Source of the DNA: Oopsacas minuta
Lineage: Eukaryota; Porifera; Hexactinellida; Lyssacinosida; Leucopsacidae
Direction: 5' to 3'
NCBI GenBank assembly: GCA_024704765.1
Contig: JAKMXF010000088.1
Span: forward strand, 62,001 to 126,000
Length of the DNA stretch: 64,000 nucleotides
The first letter of the stretch is position 1. The number at the start of each line of letters is the position of its first letter. This document shows, piece by piece, positions 13,166 through 24,624 of the stretch. Made by a program: the position numbers and the translations under genes. The notes under the pieces were generated by a model. The model saw only the letters and a list, made by a program, of their open reading frames with translations, did no database searches and had not been told where the DNA came from.

Positions 13166-13493
13166 ACATGTATATTGGATTGTGCACGTTCGATGCATTT
13201 AGCGGGTGTAGAATTAAATGCTATGTATTCATTTGTGGTCACAAATTTAGATAACGAATTGGCAACATTTGTTTTCGAGGTCCTTAGGTCATAAGCTATC
13301 CCAAAATACATCTTGTAAAAAATTCCCACCAAATCCGCAACGAACCATTTATTTTTGTCATAGTGAACCTGATTGTCTCTACCTAAATTTTTAACTGTTT
13401 ATTCAATCTGCGTAATTAGGTTTAGCAGGCCAGGTTATTTACCTAATGTATTTCTCATTAATATTTCGTTAATATTGTCCTATTATTCCCTAG

Positions 13494-13808
13494 GTACTAG
13501 ATGAGGCCTGTGAGATAAAGAAACATTTAGTCACCTTTTCTTCTCTGAATCCACAAATATCCCACTTGTGCTTATCTGGCTATCTTCTCTTCATACGGTT
13601 ATTTTCATTGGAAGAAAACTACTTTTTATTTAAGTCAACAGGAGTTCTCTCGAACGAAGTTAAGAAATGGATACATGTTAAGAACCTTGAGTATGTAGAG
13701 TTGGTTGAGAGGTCTATCGCTGAGGGATTCACTAATTATGTATACACAGAGCCTGGTCAGTTTAAGAGGAGATCAACTGTTACTGAAATGGACCTTACTA
13801 AGAAGCAG
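13494..13808 (+). CDS. RICTOR: RICTOR, second exon in window
   Basis: This 105-codon phase-0 exon lies between acceptor CCCTAG and donor GTTATT. It opens VLDEACEIKKHL, which matches the conserved LDEACE block of RICTOR. It continues with a leucine-rich stretch (GYLLFIRLFS) and a VKKW/EYVELVE segment, corresponding to the part before the V domain. It follows an 11.3-kb intron full of transposons and joins in frame to the exon at 14908. Confidence 0.92.
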
Positions 13809-14053
13809 GTTATTATATACTACAGTAGAACACCGATAATAAGAACCACGTCAAGAGCAGATCAAAATATCGGTTAGAATTGTTAATCTAGCAAAATTGA
13901 TGCCATGTCTAACAAAATTAGTGAAATGTCCAACAGATTTATGGAATACCTCACAAAATTTATGAAAAATGTAAGAAATCTGATATAGAATACAATAACG
14001 AAATCAGATTATATTAAAAACTTACATAAAATCCCATTTGCTCATCAATTCAC

Positions 14054-14082
14054 AAAAAGCGTTGCGAGTCGCAACGCTTTTT
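14054..14082. repeat. Perfect 29-nt palindrome (14-bp stem)
   Basis: AAAAAGCGTTGCGA at 14054-14067 is followed by G and then its exact inverse complement through 14082, in RICTOR intron 2. It resembles a bacterial terminator hairpin, but the context is an animal intron, so that reading is not supported. Confidence 0.8.
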
Positions 14083-14907
14083 GGGAATTTACTACTCCAT
14101 TTTGTTGTTGTTTAGATGTGCTCTTGACCTACATTATATACTAACTTGTTTAATACATCTTTCAATGAAGAAGTATTACGTATATTACGTATTACTTCAG
14201 GGATGGAATCAGCTAAGCTGTTAACAGCCAAAGAGTAGGCCGCATTCTGCTGCGTTCTCATAGTAAAGTGAGGCTCTGGCCATGCCTGGCTCTTTTTCAA
14301 AGTGGGAAAGCTCCGCCCTCTAAGGTTTGTGGAAAATTACTCCCAAAATAAAATAGAAAAGTAACCCCTACTCATAGCGAATTTATTTGAAAAAATGCTG
14401 CTTGAATATAAATCGAAAACCGTCCATTGATATTGATCCAGTTAGCAATTTAGAATTAACATTAATAATGTTCACAGTTTTTCAAAATTTATTATATCTA
14501 TGAGCAGAGTTTCAATGATAAATTTCTAATAAAATTCGAACACAATGAAAATTAATTTTTGCAAAAGTCCAGCCAATTTCAACAAATAATGTCCCAATTA
14601 GCCCGTTTATATGGAAAAATCAGCCTTTGGCCGATTTCATTTTAAATTTCTTTGGAAAAAGCATAGCAGAGACTTAGTCTCTGCCTTCTCTATTAACTGA
14701 ATACTGCCCGGGAAAATATATCATTTTCTGACGTCAAAAAGTGCTGAAATCTCGATTTGGGTGCGGGAATTGGTTAAAACGAAATGATGAAATTTACTTT
14801 GCTCCTTCCCGTTATGAACGTAACACTTCAGCCGTAATTGATTAATGTCTTAAGCCACTGTACTACTATACTTATCATCCTTTAACGTGTCGTTTTCATT
14901 TTCTTAG

Positions 14908-15130
14908 GTTTTTGTCCCTATTCATTTATTCGGACAACTTGCTGCACACCACGAAGGCTGTAACTATATTAGAACGGAGAATTTGATGGATTCATTAATT
15001 GATGTCGTAAAGAAACAGATGCTAGATGATTCTGGAGATGTATTGAAGATGAAAGCAGCTATATGGGCTTTAGGACATATTGGGTCCCAAAGATGTGGAG
15101 TAGAACTTTTGATTGAAGAAAACCTAATCG
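14908..15130 (+). CDS. RICTOR: RICTOR, V-domain exon
   Basis: The acceptor is TTTTCTTAG and the donor is GTTAGT, with the exon ending in phase 1. The translation begins VFVPIHLFGQLAAHHEGC, the very conserved PxHLYGQL block of RICTOR, and includes KMKAAIWALGHIGS, equivalent to KLKAxLWALGNIGS. A 66-bp intron separates it from the next exon, the shortest intron in the gene. Confidence 0.95.
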
Positions 15131-15196
15131 GTTAGTAGGAGCATTTTACTTATTTTTTACACATAGATTTCCTCTCATATATTAATTTCTCCTCAG

Positions 15197-15957
15197 ATGA
15201 CCTTGTAGACATGTGTTCTAACTCCCCTGTCCTCACTGTACGGGGTTCCTGCTTTTACTCAATTTGTCTAATCGCTAAGACTCCAGCCGGAACTGAAGCT
15301 CTCTGTAAGCATGGTTGGGTGTCTGTAAGGCATGGTAATGAGTCTAAATGGCCATTGGCTCATGATTTGTTGAGAGAGATAACGAACATGCTGGATCAAG
15401 ATTCTCTTAGAGATGATGTCTCCTGCAGTGGTAAATCTCTTGTGAGCAATCGCACCCAACTCACTAGTTCTTTGAACATACCTACCAAATTTGAGTTTGC
15501 ATCTTCCTCAACAATTTCACAAGACTCTGACAGTCCTTTCTTCCGTAGTTCTTCTCCAGAACCAGCAGGAAGCCCTTTGACTAACCAAGATAACCTTGTT
15601 TCAGAGAAGGCTTCATTATCCCAAACGTATTCACGAGGCAGTCTGCAAAGCTTTCGGAAACGAAATTCTAAAGAGTTTGCCTTAAACCCACATACATCCA
15701 AAACCTACATTGGACTTGCTATCCCTATAAATAAAGATACTATCCTGCAAATGCCTAAAGAGAAAGTTACCTGTACCCGAGTATTCTCTGCTCCCTTATC
15801 TGCAGGAGAATTGAATTGGGAGCTGAAGAGAAACCCAAATAAGATACAAATTGTGGTTATGGATTCTACTGGAAAGTTCAGAGATCGTACTCACACTGGC
15901 GACTCTGCTTTCTCAAGTCAGAGCGGTATTTCAGGAGTATCTCCTATTGCATTGGGG
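15197..15957 (+). CDS. RICTOR: RICTOR, V-domain end and Ser/Thr-rich region
   Basis: This exon starts after CCTCAG and completes a split Asp codon. It continues the V domain with LTVRGSCFYSICLIAKT, the counterpart of LSIRGTCVYVLGLIAKT, and a W/H-rich stretch ending HGNESKWPLAHDLL. It then enters a long serine-rich, probably phosphorylated and disordered region. Near the end is TYIGLAIPINKD, matching the YIGLALPVD motif. The exon ends GCA TTG GGG before donor GTAAGT. The reading frame stays open to 16074, but that tail runs into a palindromic repeat and is not coding. Confidence 0.94.
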
Positions 15958-17497
15958 GTAAGTATTGATATATTTACCAAAATATTTTTTGAAAAATTTC
16001 CAGAATGTGTCAATATTCCATTCACAAAACTTATCCAAACCCTATCGAGTGAACCATTGTTCGACACTGCTTGACAAATTGAGTCTAGTTATGTACATAT
16101 AAGCCCTCTAAATGGCCTCATTCTTACGCTATCAGCCCCGCGACCTGTCAATTCCCTTGCTATTTTTCCCATATTTCTTGCCAACACATGCTTTTATCGT
16201 TTGTTTTTGGGAGAAAAAGGAACTGTAAATGTATAATACACTGTATCAAACTATCACATGTGCCTATCTAACAAAATATACAAAATATACAAAATATACC
16301 TAGTTGATAGAATTCAGATTATTCCCATTACCACGAATTCTATTTGTGCTATCATTCAGAATGTAGAGTTACTAGTCAATTCAAAATGTAAATTTTTCCC
16401 CAACAAACAATAATATCATGTGTTGGCAAGAAATATGAGAAAAATAGCAAGGGAATTGACAGGTCGCGGGGCCGATAGCGTAATATTGAGGTCATTTAGA
16501 GGCCTTATATGACATAACTAGACTCAATTTGCCGGGCAGTGTCGAACAAGGGTTCACTCGATAGGGTTTCGTTAAGTTTGGAAATTGGAATATTGACACA
16601 TTCCTGAGACCTTCTTGTGTTCCTATGGATCCCAAATATGACCATGGGACCACTCAAACGAAATTTATGCTGATTACAAAAATAACTAAAATAATGTTAT
16701 CGGACTTCAATCACATAAGTTATTTCAATTTTTCCACTTTATCTTGTTCAATCTGATTACTATGTATTTATCGTGTTTTCCAAGTAACAGAATGAATATA
16801 ACTTCACTAAATATATCGAATATACTGAATCTGATTTTCACACTTTTAAATATATTATCATTATAAATTTTTTGTTTATCTTTTATGAATATAAAGTAAA
16901 AATTCGCCTCTTACTAGTAGGGACTTGTTCCCAACGCGTGAGTTAAGTAAGCTGAATTTGAATTCCGCATTTTCAATTTCTCATATTCAGGGATGATGTT
17001 TTAATGTTAACTGTTAATTAACTGCATTAAATTTGCTGATGAGTATTTCGCCTATCCGCGGATAATATTTTGTCTAGTTTCGTTATCCGCGACACATTAG
17101 CAGTTTGATAGAAAAATTTCACAAATATTGTGGCCAGCAAATAAGTGTACTTTCGATGAAGATCACAAGTATGGAGTTTATATCTTCCCCAATAACATTT
17201 GAAATATCAAGCTCACCACATCGATATACAGTCAACATCCGGTAACTCGAAACCCATTAACTTGAACATTCGTTATCTGGAACGAATTTCATTCCCCCTC
17301 ATTTTACTATTCGGTTTATAGAGAAAAACATTTCGCTATTCCCAGGGCTGGCTCAAGAGTGGCTGCGATCCCTGCGAATGCAGGGATCCCCTGAATAAAG
17401 GCCCTCAAATAATTGGGGAAGGGGGCAGTCGCTTCCCTAATATATGTAAACCCTTATTATCAAAACATTTTCTGAATTTCCTTACTCTCTTCTTTAG
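15958..17497. other. RICTOR intron 4
   Basis: Besides the palindrome it contains a copy (about 16720-16920) of the dispersed repeat seen at 19110-19450 and 41920-42290, and a pogo-like end starting ACAGTCAACATCCGG near 17229. I see no host coding sequence. Confidence 0.6.
15990..16620. repeat. Palindromic element immediately after RICTOR exon 4
   Basis: About 220-bp arms at about 15990-16215 and 16395-16620 are inverted copies. They share CTGTCAATTCCCTTGCTATT, a GTGTTGGCAAGAAATAT-type core and CCCTATCGAGTGAACC. The spacer is about 180 bp. It begins about 35 bp after the exon 4 donor. The extended open frame downstream of 15957 runs through its left arm. Confidence 0.75.
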
Positions 17498-17746
17498 GTA
17501 CCAACTGGGTTATCACCTCAAAAGAAGCTTTCCGGTGCGTCACCTCGCGCCTTGTCCCTGAAAGAACCACAGGGCGCATCTTCAACTAGTGATAATTCTG
17601 GATCTGCGACAATTACCATTGAAACATTGTTAGAAGCAGTATCACAACTGAGCAGTCAACTCTCTTTAGATAGTAAACGCAACAATCTTCTCAAGATAAA
17701 AGCTAAACACCCAAATTTATTCAATGACTTATCAATTTATATACAG
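17498..17746 (+). CDS. RICTOR: RICTOR, C-terminal region exon
   Basis: An 83-codon phase-0 exon between CTTCTTTAG and GTAATT. After a basic serine-rich stretch it reads ETLLEAVSQLSSQLS and then IKAKHPNLFNDLSIYIQ, matching the conserved C-terminal RICTOR block that ends IKEKYPQTFDDICLY in vertebrates. The previous intron (15958-17497) contains a palindromic repeat and a pogo-like MITE end. Confidence 0.92.
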
Positions 17747-18597
17747 GTAATTGACCATAGGCGCCAGAATTCAATTTGTCAGGGTGGGTTGAACACATTT
17801 AAACTCCAAATATGTATTTAGCGAATTTTGGATACAATTTATTGTCTTTACTACAAATCTAATCTATAATATAAATGATACTAATAAGTCTTAATATGCA
17901 AGAAGTTTTCTATATTTCTGGAATTGCGAAGGTTAATTCCCTCTGCTTAATTAAATTTCTAATAGAATTTCGAACCTGAGACAAAACTTATTACAACTAG
18001 GAATAATTATCAACAAGTATAAATATATATGCTAAAAAACCAATGTAAGTGCTCTAGTTATATCCGATAACACTTGCCACATGACCTCAATGGATAATAC
18101 TAATTAAAATTATAACACTTACATTTAGAAAACACATGTCTGGGGATAAATGCAAGTAGGATAATTGACAAGTGACAACCAATATTTATCTCGGCAATGA
18201 GCAAATCTGAGTGGATAAAACCCACACTAAAAAGTATCAGAGTGGCTCAAAACTCACCCTGAAAAATTTCCCTCATATGCCAACATGAAGCCATGCCACC
18301 CATCCACCCTTAATTCATTGACTGCGCCAGAGGATCAGTTGCACACTGTGACTAATTTGAGTGGGAGGGAGTGTAACCACTCGGTTCTACCGACCAAAAT
18401 GGACCTATTTAAAGTAGGATATGTGTATTGTATCATCATACCTCATATATAATCAAAATAAGCGACAATTACATAAATTACGTCATAATTTCGTCATAGG
18501 TGTGAAAATTTTCCAAGACTTGAACTTGTCCGAGCCAGGCCATCAATACCCCCGTATGCCAAATAACCAGTTCTGGGACAAAGATCTATATTATTAA

Positions 18598-19108
18598 AGG
18601 GGGCGCTGCATTAGGTCGAATTAAGACGTTGTGATAGATCGAATTTATTTTAGCTATGTTGTAGATAAACCGATATGGAAATGGATTTATAGAAACGAGG
18701 ACGTGATAGGACATTTTATTGTATTAATTATAAACCCGTACCATTGGGAGGGGATTAGGGATTTTGTTCACTATCTAATCGGTCTGGGAGTTTTCACTTG
18801 TACTCGTTATTAAGTTACCTAGGGGCGGAGATGTGGAGTCCATGCTAATTTTGTGTTTGGATGGACCTTTGTTGGATTAATTATTAGAAAAGTTTGCTAA
18901 ATGGGGGATCGCTGGATTTTTTGCTTTTAAAGCGTTTGTGCAGGTTTTTTAGAAATTTATGGAAGCATTCAGTGTATCTCAAAATATCAATTAGCCTTAA
19001 AAAAGAGATATTCTTACCTAATATACATTCGCTCTATCGACAACTTCGCTATAATTGAATTCGACCTAATGCCAACACATGGAATTCGACCTAATGCAGG
19101 CGCCCCTT
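18598..19108. mobile_element. MITE with GGGGGCGC-type ends inserted in a dispersed repeat
   Basis: The inverted ends AGGGGGCGCTGCATTAGGTC and GACCTAATGCAGGCGCCCCT delimit about 511 bp. The flanks TATTAA and TATTCA suggest a short target duplication. Comparison with the intact repeat at 41920 (TCTATATTATTAAATC) shows that this copy was split by the insertion. The superfamily is unknown. Confidence 0.7.
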
Positions 19109-19109
19109 A

Positions 19110-19455
19110 TTCAATCTCAATTGTTGTTTGTTTGTCTGTTTGTTTGTCCGTTGTTAAGGAATGGATTTACGTTATGCAATTTTATAATTTTCGCATATGT
19201 ATTTATCGTGTTTATCAAGGAAGTAAATAGAATTCAATAAAACTTCACTAAATATATCGAACATGTTGAATCCGATTTTCACACTTTTGGATTAATCATA
19301 TGTAAATTTATTGTTGTTTTTATGAATATAATGGAAACAAATTAGCAAAAATTTACCTAGATACCTGCTCTCAACGGCTACAAAGGGAGTTGATATTACT
19401 AAATACTTCAATAATATATACGTATATTTGTGAATTACATTGTTCTAAATATGTA
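19110..19455 (+). repeat. Dispersed repeat copy, possibly Helitron-like
   Basis: About 340 bp nearly collinear with 41920-42290. Shared blocks include AAGGAAGTAAATAGAATTC and CCGATTTTCACACTTTTGG. More diverged copies lie at 16720-16920 and 42540-42720, with an inverted one at about 27560-27840. The TCTATATTATTAAA-like start and GTTTGTTTGTC run recall non-autonomous Helitron 5' ends, but no CTRR hairpin end was verified. Confidence 0.5.
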
Positions 19456-19458
19456 TAT

Positions 19459-20565
19459 CAGGCTTGTCCAACCTACGGCCCGCGGGCCACAATCCGGCCC
19501 GCCAACATGCTCGGCAACTGTTACCAGTTGGTGGTGATATTTAATTGTGTGAAACCTATTTGAGCGAACTCAATTAAGAGAAACCCAATATTACGAAACC
19601 AAATTGAATGAAACCCCATTTTCAGAAAAGTGTGATTCAATAACTTAAAAATCCTTAAATAACTTTGTAATTTAGTTTTGATCGAGTAATAATCTGTCAC
19701 ATAACTGGGTTTCTCTCAACTGGAACAGCTCATATAAATTCCAAATAATAAACCATCTTAAACAATATTAAAATAACTACAAAACAAATATGTCAACTCC
19801 CGTGATTAAAGCAAAGAAAAGGAAAATTGATAGTGAATGTCGAGTTTTCAAATCCTCATGGACATTAGATTTTTTCGTCGTATAACACAACGAATGCTTA
19901 TTGTGCTTGATATGTCAGGAGAAGATAGCTGTATTCAAAGAGTATAATATCAAACGACATTACTCTACTAAACATGCAGATACATTTGACACGCTTACAG
20001 GTCAGGTGATCCGTTTGGAACTGTTGCCACTAATGCTCCTGAAATGTTCCAACTGGAACTAATTGAAATACAAAATAACTCGGAGAGAAAGAGAGCTTTT
20101 GCAGGGCATGACCTTCTGACATTTTATGGTCAAAATGTTACATCGGATCAATTTCCTAATTTATCGCAACACGCCCTTAGGTTCCTTTCCTTATTTGGCA
20201 GCACGTATTGCTGTGAACAGCTTTTCTCAATGATGAAAAATATTAAAGCAAGTCTAGATCACTCCTGACAGACACTCATCTATCAGGAATATTACGGATT
20301 GCGACATCAAGTGTACGAGCAGATATTGACTCTTTGTGTAAACAAAAACAAAGTCAGATATCCCATTAGATATGTTCTTTATCATTAAAGTTTACTATAA
20401 TTTAATAAAACATGTAGTGATTTTTCAATTCTGAAATAATCCGTATTAACGCCATCCCCAAATAAATAACATCATGCTACCTTGATATATCTAATGTCGT
20501 GCGGCCCTCAAGTAGTTAAAGAAGCCCTTATTTGGCCAGCGAACAAAAAAGGTTGGACAAGCCTG
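19459..20565 (+). mobile_element. hAT element, internally deleted
   Basis: The ends CAGGCTTGTCCAACC and GGTTGGACAAGCCTG are hAT terminal repeats. The flanking octamers ATGTATAT and ATATATAT match at 7 of 8 positions. Inside are a BED-like N-terminal remnant (19790-19990, basic KAKKRK then a broken finger) and the C-terminal dimerisation region in one open frame at 20044-20268 (LSLFGSTYCCEQLFSMMKN). The catalytic core is missing, so it is non-autonomous. Confidence 0.85.
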
Positions 20566-21012
20566 ATATATATATATTATAATACTCAAAGTAACGTCAA
20601 TTTGATGGAGACTAATGGATTCCTCGAGACGCAATGCTCCGAGTTCATCGCGAAGCGACGAGCCAAAGGCTCGGAGGTATGTATATTTGTTATGGGTGAT
20701 ATGAGAAATTGTGCATTTTGCAATGTCTCCTTCCTTGGGCAATCAGCATAATGACCAGCAATTATTTATAATTTCCACCAATTTGCAAAATGTCCAGCAA
20801 TTTGGACATACGTACCTAATTTACTGAACGGATCATTTTAGGGATCCCTGTCCCTAAATCGCGCTTACAACGGAATGGACGGAACGATTTATGCCTAAAC
20901 TACTGAACGTAACGGAATGCAACAATTGGTACTATAATTACTTACACAACTAGCATATATTAATCAAAATTGTTTTTCAAATCTCAGCCTAGTTGACCAA
21001 TTTATAATATAC

Positions 21013-21127
21013 AGTGGGACCTCGTTAATAGGAACACTAACAAATTGTTAAAATTTATGATTTTATCGGATCCGCTGTCTTGGTCATATAATAGAATGTT
21101 CATAATTAGCGGGTTTATAATAAGTGA
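21013..21127. mobile_element. Short pogo-like MITE
   Basis: CAGTGGGACCTCGTTAATAG near 21013 and an inverse-like GTGACCCTGACTG ending near 21127 are flanked by TA. The size of about 115 bp and the TA target fit Tc1/mariner-pogo derivatives. The inverted match is imperfect. Confidence 0.5.
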
Positions 21128-21494
21128 CCCTGACTGTAATATAGTCAATTCTCATGATAACGAAGGGTTTAGGAGCCGGTAAAGTACTTCGGTTAGTGGT
21201 TGACTTAGTACATACTAATTTTACTGTGCAGACTATACTTTGGCATAGTGGCCCAGTATTGAAATTACCTACATTCTTTTTAATTAGGGTATTCAATACG
21301 CTGATTCTGAATTTAGCACTCTTCAATTTGTACCGATAAAATCTCCTCCAGTATTACATTCTATTAATATTATTTAGTCAACTCATAATTATTGCAAACA
21401 AATTGAACATTTTAAGTACTGGATAATCATAGTAAAATGTAAAGAAACAGTTTGATGGATTTTAAATCCGAGCTGAGCAATGAAAAAAAACAAA

Positions 21495-21673
21495 TTTACA
21501 ACCTGTGCCGACAGCTTATTCTATTAAATTCAATTTGTTTAAAAAGTAGCACAATTAACTGGAGGTATTATGATATTGGGATTAAACCTAACCTTTCATA
21601 GTGCCTCCAATTAAAAGTGCCACTTTTTAAACAATTTTAATTTAATAGAATAAGCTGTCGGCACAGGTTGTAA
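21495..21673. repeat. Palindromic MITE family A, copy 1
   Basis: The ends TTACAACCTGTGCCGACAGC and its inverse are almost perfect over about 45 bp, continuing into TATTCTATTAAATT. Copy 2 is at 25545-25711. A half copy lies near 26982-27060 and a weak relative at about 48600-48740. It has no ORF and lies in a RICTOR intron. Confidence 0.85.
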
Positions 21674-22017
21674 ATTTTTTTTTTCCAGAGGCGGTAAGTC
21701 TTATCTCAGTTCAACGGTATAGAGGACTGGGGAAACATTTGAAATTGTGAAAACTGAATATATTTCAGAAAACTAGTCGTCAATAATAACTGAGGGACTT
21801 ATTTTTCGAAATGGGAGCTAATTTACGCAAATCCGTTGGATTAACAAACTCAGGGCGCCAATTTATATTACCAGTATGATGGAGAGAGAATTATACAGAA
21901 ATTTATAGTAATTCAGAATATTTACTTTGAAAAAATCCGAACTCACCATTTAGGACAAAATCTAGAATCATTAATGATAAATTCGGATTTCCTCTAATAT
22001 AATTACTAACTCAGCAG

Positions 22018-22086
22018 GGTTGCCGTGGGAACCAGAATTCCTATATAGATCCTTTTGGAATGGAAATTTCGTTCCCACGGCAACCG
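22018..22086. repeat. Short hairpin repeat
   Basis: GGTTGCCGTGGGAAC is paired with GTTCCCACGGCAACC 40 bp later. A related sequence, including AGCAGGGTTGCCGTGG in inverse orientation, lies at about 28720-28800, so this belongs to a small dispersed family. Confidence 0.65.
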
Positions 22087-22819
22087 TGTTACTTAGATAC
22101 TGAATTATAGAAATATTCTACATAGTGATAGAGTGCCTAATGTGTGTTTTTGTATGCCATGATGATGTAAAAGATCATCGATCGGCCAAAAAATTGATTT
22201 GATAGAATAATTGAATTAATTTGCCAGATTAATTGAATTTCTAATCCTAACAAAGTCACTAATCCAGACGAATTATTTTGCAATTCAAACAATGCTATTC
22301 AGATTAGCGAAGGTGTATTGTATTGATTCTGATTCTATTTAGCACCTTGTATAGGCGGATCCAGGGGGCCTGGGTCCCTCCTTCGAGGGCGAAGGTAGTC
22401 TTATATTTAGTTTTATCTCAATATCGAGCTCCCATTTTCCTCAGTAAGTAGCCCAATTTCCTCAGCACCCCAAAACTTTCTCGCTCGCTCGTCTTGATTC
22501 CCTAAATACTTCTACAAGGGAATTGAACCAGCCAACAACTTTGCATATATGTGGTCAATACTGACAATTAATCCTTTATCAAAACTGAAATCATTTACCA
22601 AGTAATTATTCTCTACGCTTGTACATAACGGCGAAATACATCCAATCCCTATACAGTACAGAGAATCCCAGTACTGTGTCACAACTATGCACACTTGACT
22701 TTACATTAGTTAGTTACTGAATCTTCATTCGTTAGCCTGGAATTAATCCGAGATAAAAATGACAATACGTCAGTACTAGTATGTGGGAATTAGCGTAGAA
22801 ATTGACTTGTATATATCAT

Positions 22820-23092
22820 ATACCGTATTACTGCGAATAATATAGCCTGGGTGATTACTAATTTCAATAATATATCCGGGGCGATTATTAATTTCAAGCC
22901 CCCTTGAGAGGGAAGTTTCAATTTTTGTAAACACGATAATTTGGATATAAGCATACCTATGTGCTCGCATTATGTCCATTTAACCTACAAACAGGAATTG
23001 ATCAAAATAAAGGGGATACAATGATTCACTTAAGCAGTTATTATTTTTAGGAGACTCAGGGGGCGATTATTCGAGGTAATACAGTATCTAAG
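22820..23092. mobile_element. MITE with TACCGTATTAC-type ends
   Basis: TACCGTATTACTGCGAATAA near 22821 and an inverse ATTATTCGAGGTAATACAGTA ending near 23092 (quoted as two parts: ATTATTCGAGG and TAATACAGTA) bound about 270 bp. The subterminal GGGGCGATTATT also appears on both sides. It contains no coding sequence. Confidence 0.65.
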
Positions 23093-23522
23093 TCAAATGT
23101 TTCTGGGGTACAACGCCCAGACCCCACTATAAATTGCTCGCTTCAGTCGCTTAAGTTTCGGGCTCCCTTTTGAGCATTTCTTGATCCGCTAATGTGGCTT
23201 GTATGGATCTTGTTCTAAATCTAGGAACGTAACCTCACCATTCTCATTAAACTACAGTCTTACAGTCTTCGCGGCGATTTCAGGAACGTTACCCTCAGCC
23301 AACGGCGAGGGATCCCTGTACCTAATTTCTTTGAAAATTCTGGATTATTATCCCCCAACCATAAATTCTTGGCAATGCGAAACTCCCGTTATAACGTAAG
23401 TGGATCCTAGATCCGAGTACTTTGTTATAACGACAGTTTAATGTATATATTTTGATTGATTACCTTATCCACCCAAATTAGTTCCTTGTTAATTTCTAAA
23501 TTATTATACTTATAGTATCTAG

Positions 23523-23720
23523 GTAATTACGATCTTATCAAACTATCGGTTCTCTATGGAAAACAGAAAATTCATTCAAGCCATGTTTGAGCAGAATGTG
23601 TTTGATTCTTTATCCTTTGACAATGTAAATGCAGGAAATGAAGAAGCCTCATCAGCCGATAATGTTACGAAGAGCCTCACCCCAGATTTGCAGCCTCTAC
23701 CCACACAAACTAGCGTTAAG
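23523..23720 (+). CDS. RICTOR: RICTOR, penultimate exon
   Basis: The exon starts after CTAG with VITILSNYRFSMENRKFIQAMFEQ, or equivalently after the preceding IYIQ codons. This matches the vertebrate C-terminal segment LLSHCTFRLPCRRFIQELF. It has 66 codons and ends TSVK before GTTACA. The rest is acidic and serine-rich. It keeps phase 0 on both sides. Confidence 0.88.
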
Positions 23721-24322
23721 GTTACAAAATTTATGTTAATATTATACATATTTGTATTTCATAGCCATAACTTAGAAACAATATGAATTTCGAATTTATA
23801 ATTAACCCATATTTAAAAGTCTACTTTATCTATTATGCGTGAAGTGATTATCTTTTATCCCTTTTGGCATCCTACAAGTAGACTCTGTCAGTTTTCCTAA
23901 CCTGAGAGAGGGGAAGGTATGCTATATTTGTTACTGACAATTACGAAACTTTGTATTAAATTATGCTAAGTTTAACCTGCTGTCCTTATATTTGTTGCCT
24001 TCTTGCATTGATAATGTTCTGCGCTAAGTAGGAATTTGCCACGTATGAATATTCATACTTGGTGCAACCCACTTGGAATATTTTTCTATAGACATTTTCC
24101 CTTGGATCAATGTTAGACATTCTTTTAGGGAATTGTTTGGATGTTTGGATTCCCCTTGGTTGTTGGTTGGTGTAGTTGAATGCATGTTGACATGGGTAAA
24201 AGGATAGTATCTATCTACTAGTTAATTATAATACTTTTACTGTTGTATTTGTGCATTTACTTTACTATTTGTATTGAGATGAAGAATTTTCCCTTGGATT
24301 AGTGTCAGACATCCCATTATTG

Positions 24323-24624
24323 CAGGGGTGGGCAAACTGCGGCCCGCTTGTGATTTTGAACCGGCCCGCCTGGCTTAAGTTATTTGAGTACGTTTATCAC
24401 CAAGAAAACCTATTTTGACATACTACTATAAATGCAGAATCAGCTGCATTACTCTCATTAACAATAATTGCTAATTCTTATGTATAGTTATTGTTTATTT
24501 TACAATTAGCTGTCAAGTTTCTCCAATAAATTAGAACATGGAACGTAGCCGTAGGTCAATATCGCCTACATAAATATTTGGAATTAGAATGCAGTCCGCG
24601 CAGGAAAGCGTTTGTCCACCCCTG
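24323..24624. mobile_element. hAT-type MITE
   Basis: The ends CAGGGGTGGGCAAACTGCGG and GTTTGTCCACCCCTG are flanked by CATTATTG and CATTATGG, matching at 7 of 8 positions. It is 302 bp with no ORF and lies in the last RICTOR intron. Confidence 0.85.

Larger units (their letters stand above)
2200..13493. other. RICTOR intron 1, transposon-filled (11.3 kb)
   Basis: No host coding sequence was recognised here. From left to right it holds pogo/Tigger-like ends near 2680-2760, a large palindrome (about 2958-4180), an inverted-repeat element around a hAT copy (4938-7985), a fragment near 8340-8450 resembling the loop of the palindrome, AATCAAATC-rich sequence (8560-9200), a palindromic MITE (9335-9562), an element with RSS-like ends (10645-11447), four diverged short tandem-like units at 11570-12000 (each with ATTTATCATATGA), and two related repeat units at 12640-12960 and 12960-13160. 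Confidence 0.7.

Noticed and set aside
14054-14082. Rho-independent-like terminator hairpin
   Set aside because: The window is animal DNA with spliced genes; a bacterial terminator has no meaning here.
15958-16074. Extension of the RICTOR exon 4 frame to a stop at 16074
   Set aside because: A good GTAAGT donor lies at 15958, the next exon joins in frame, and the extension is palindromic repeat sequence.
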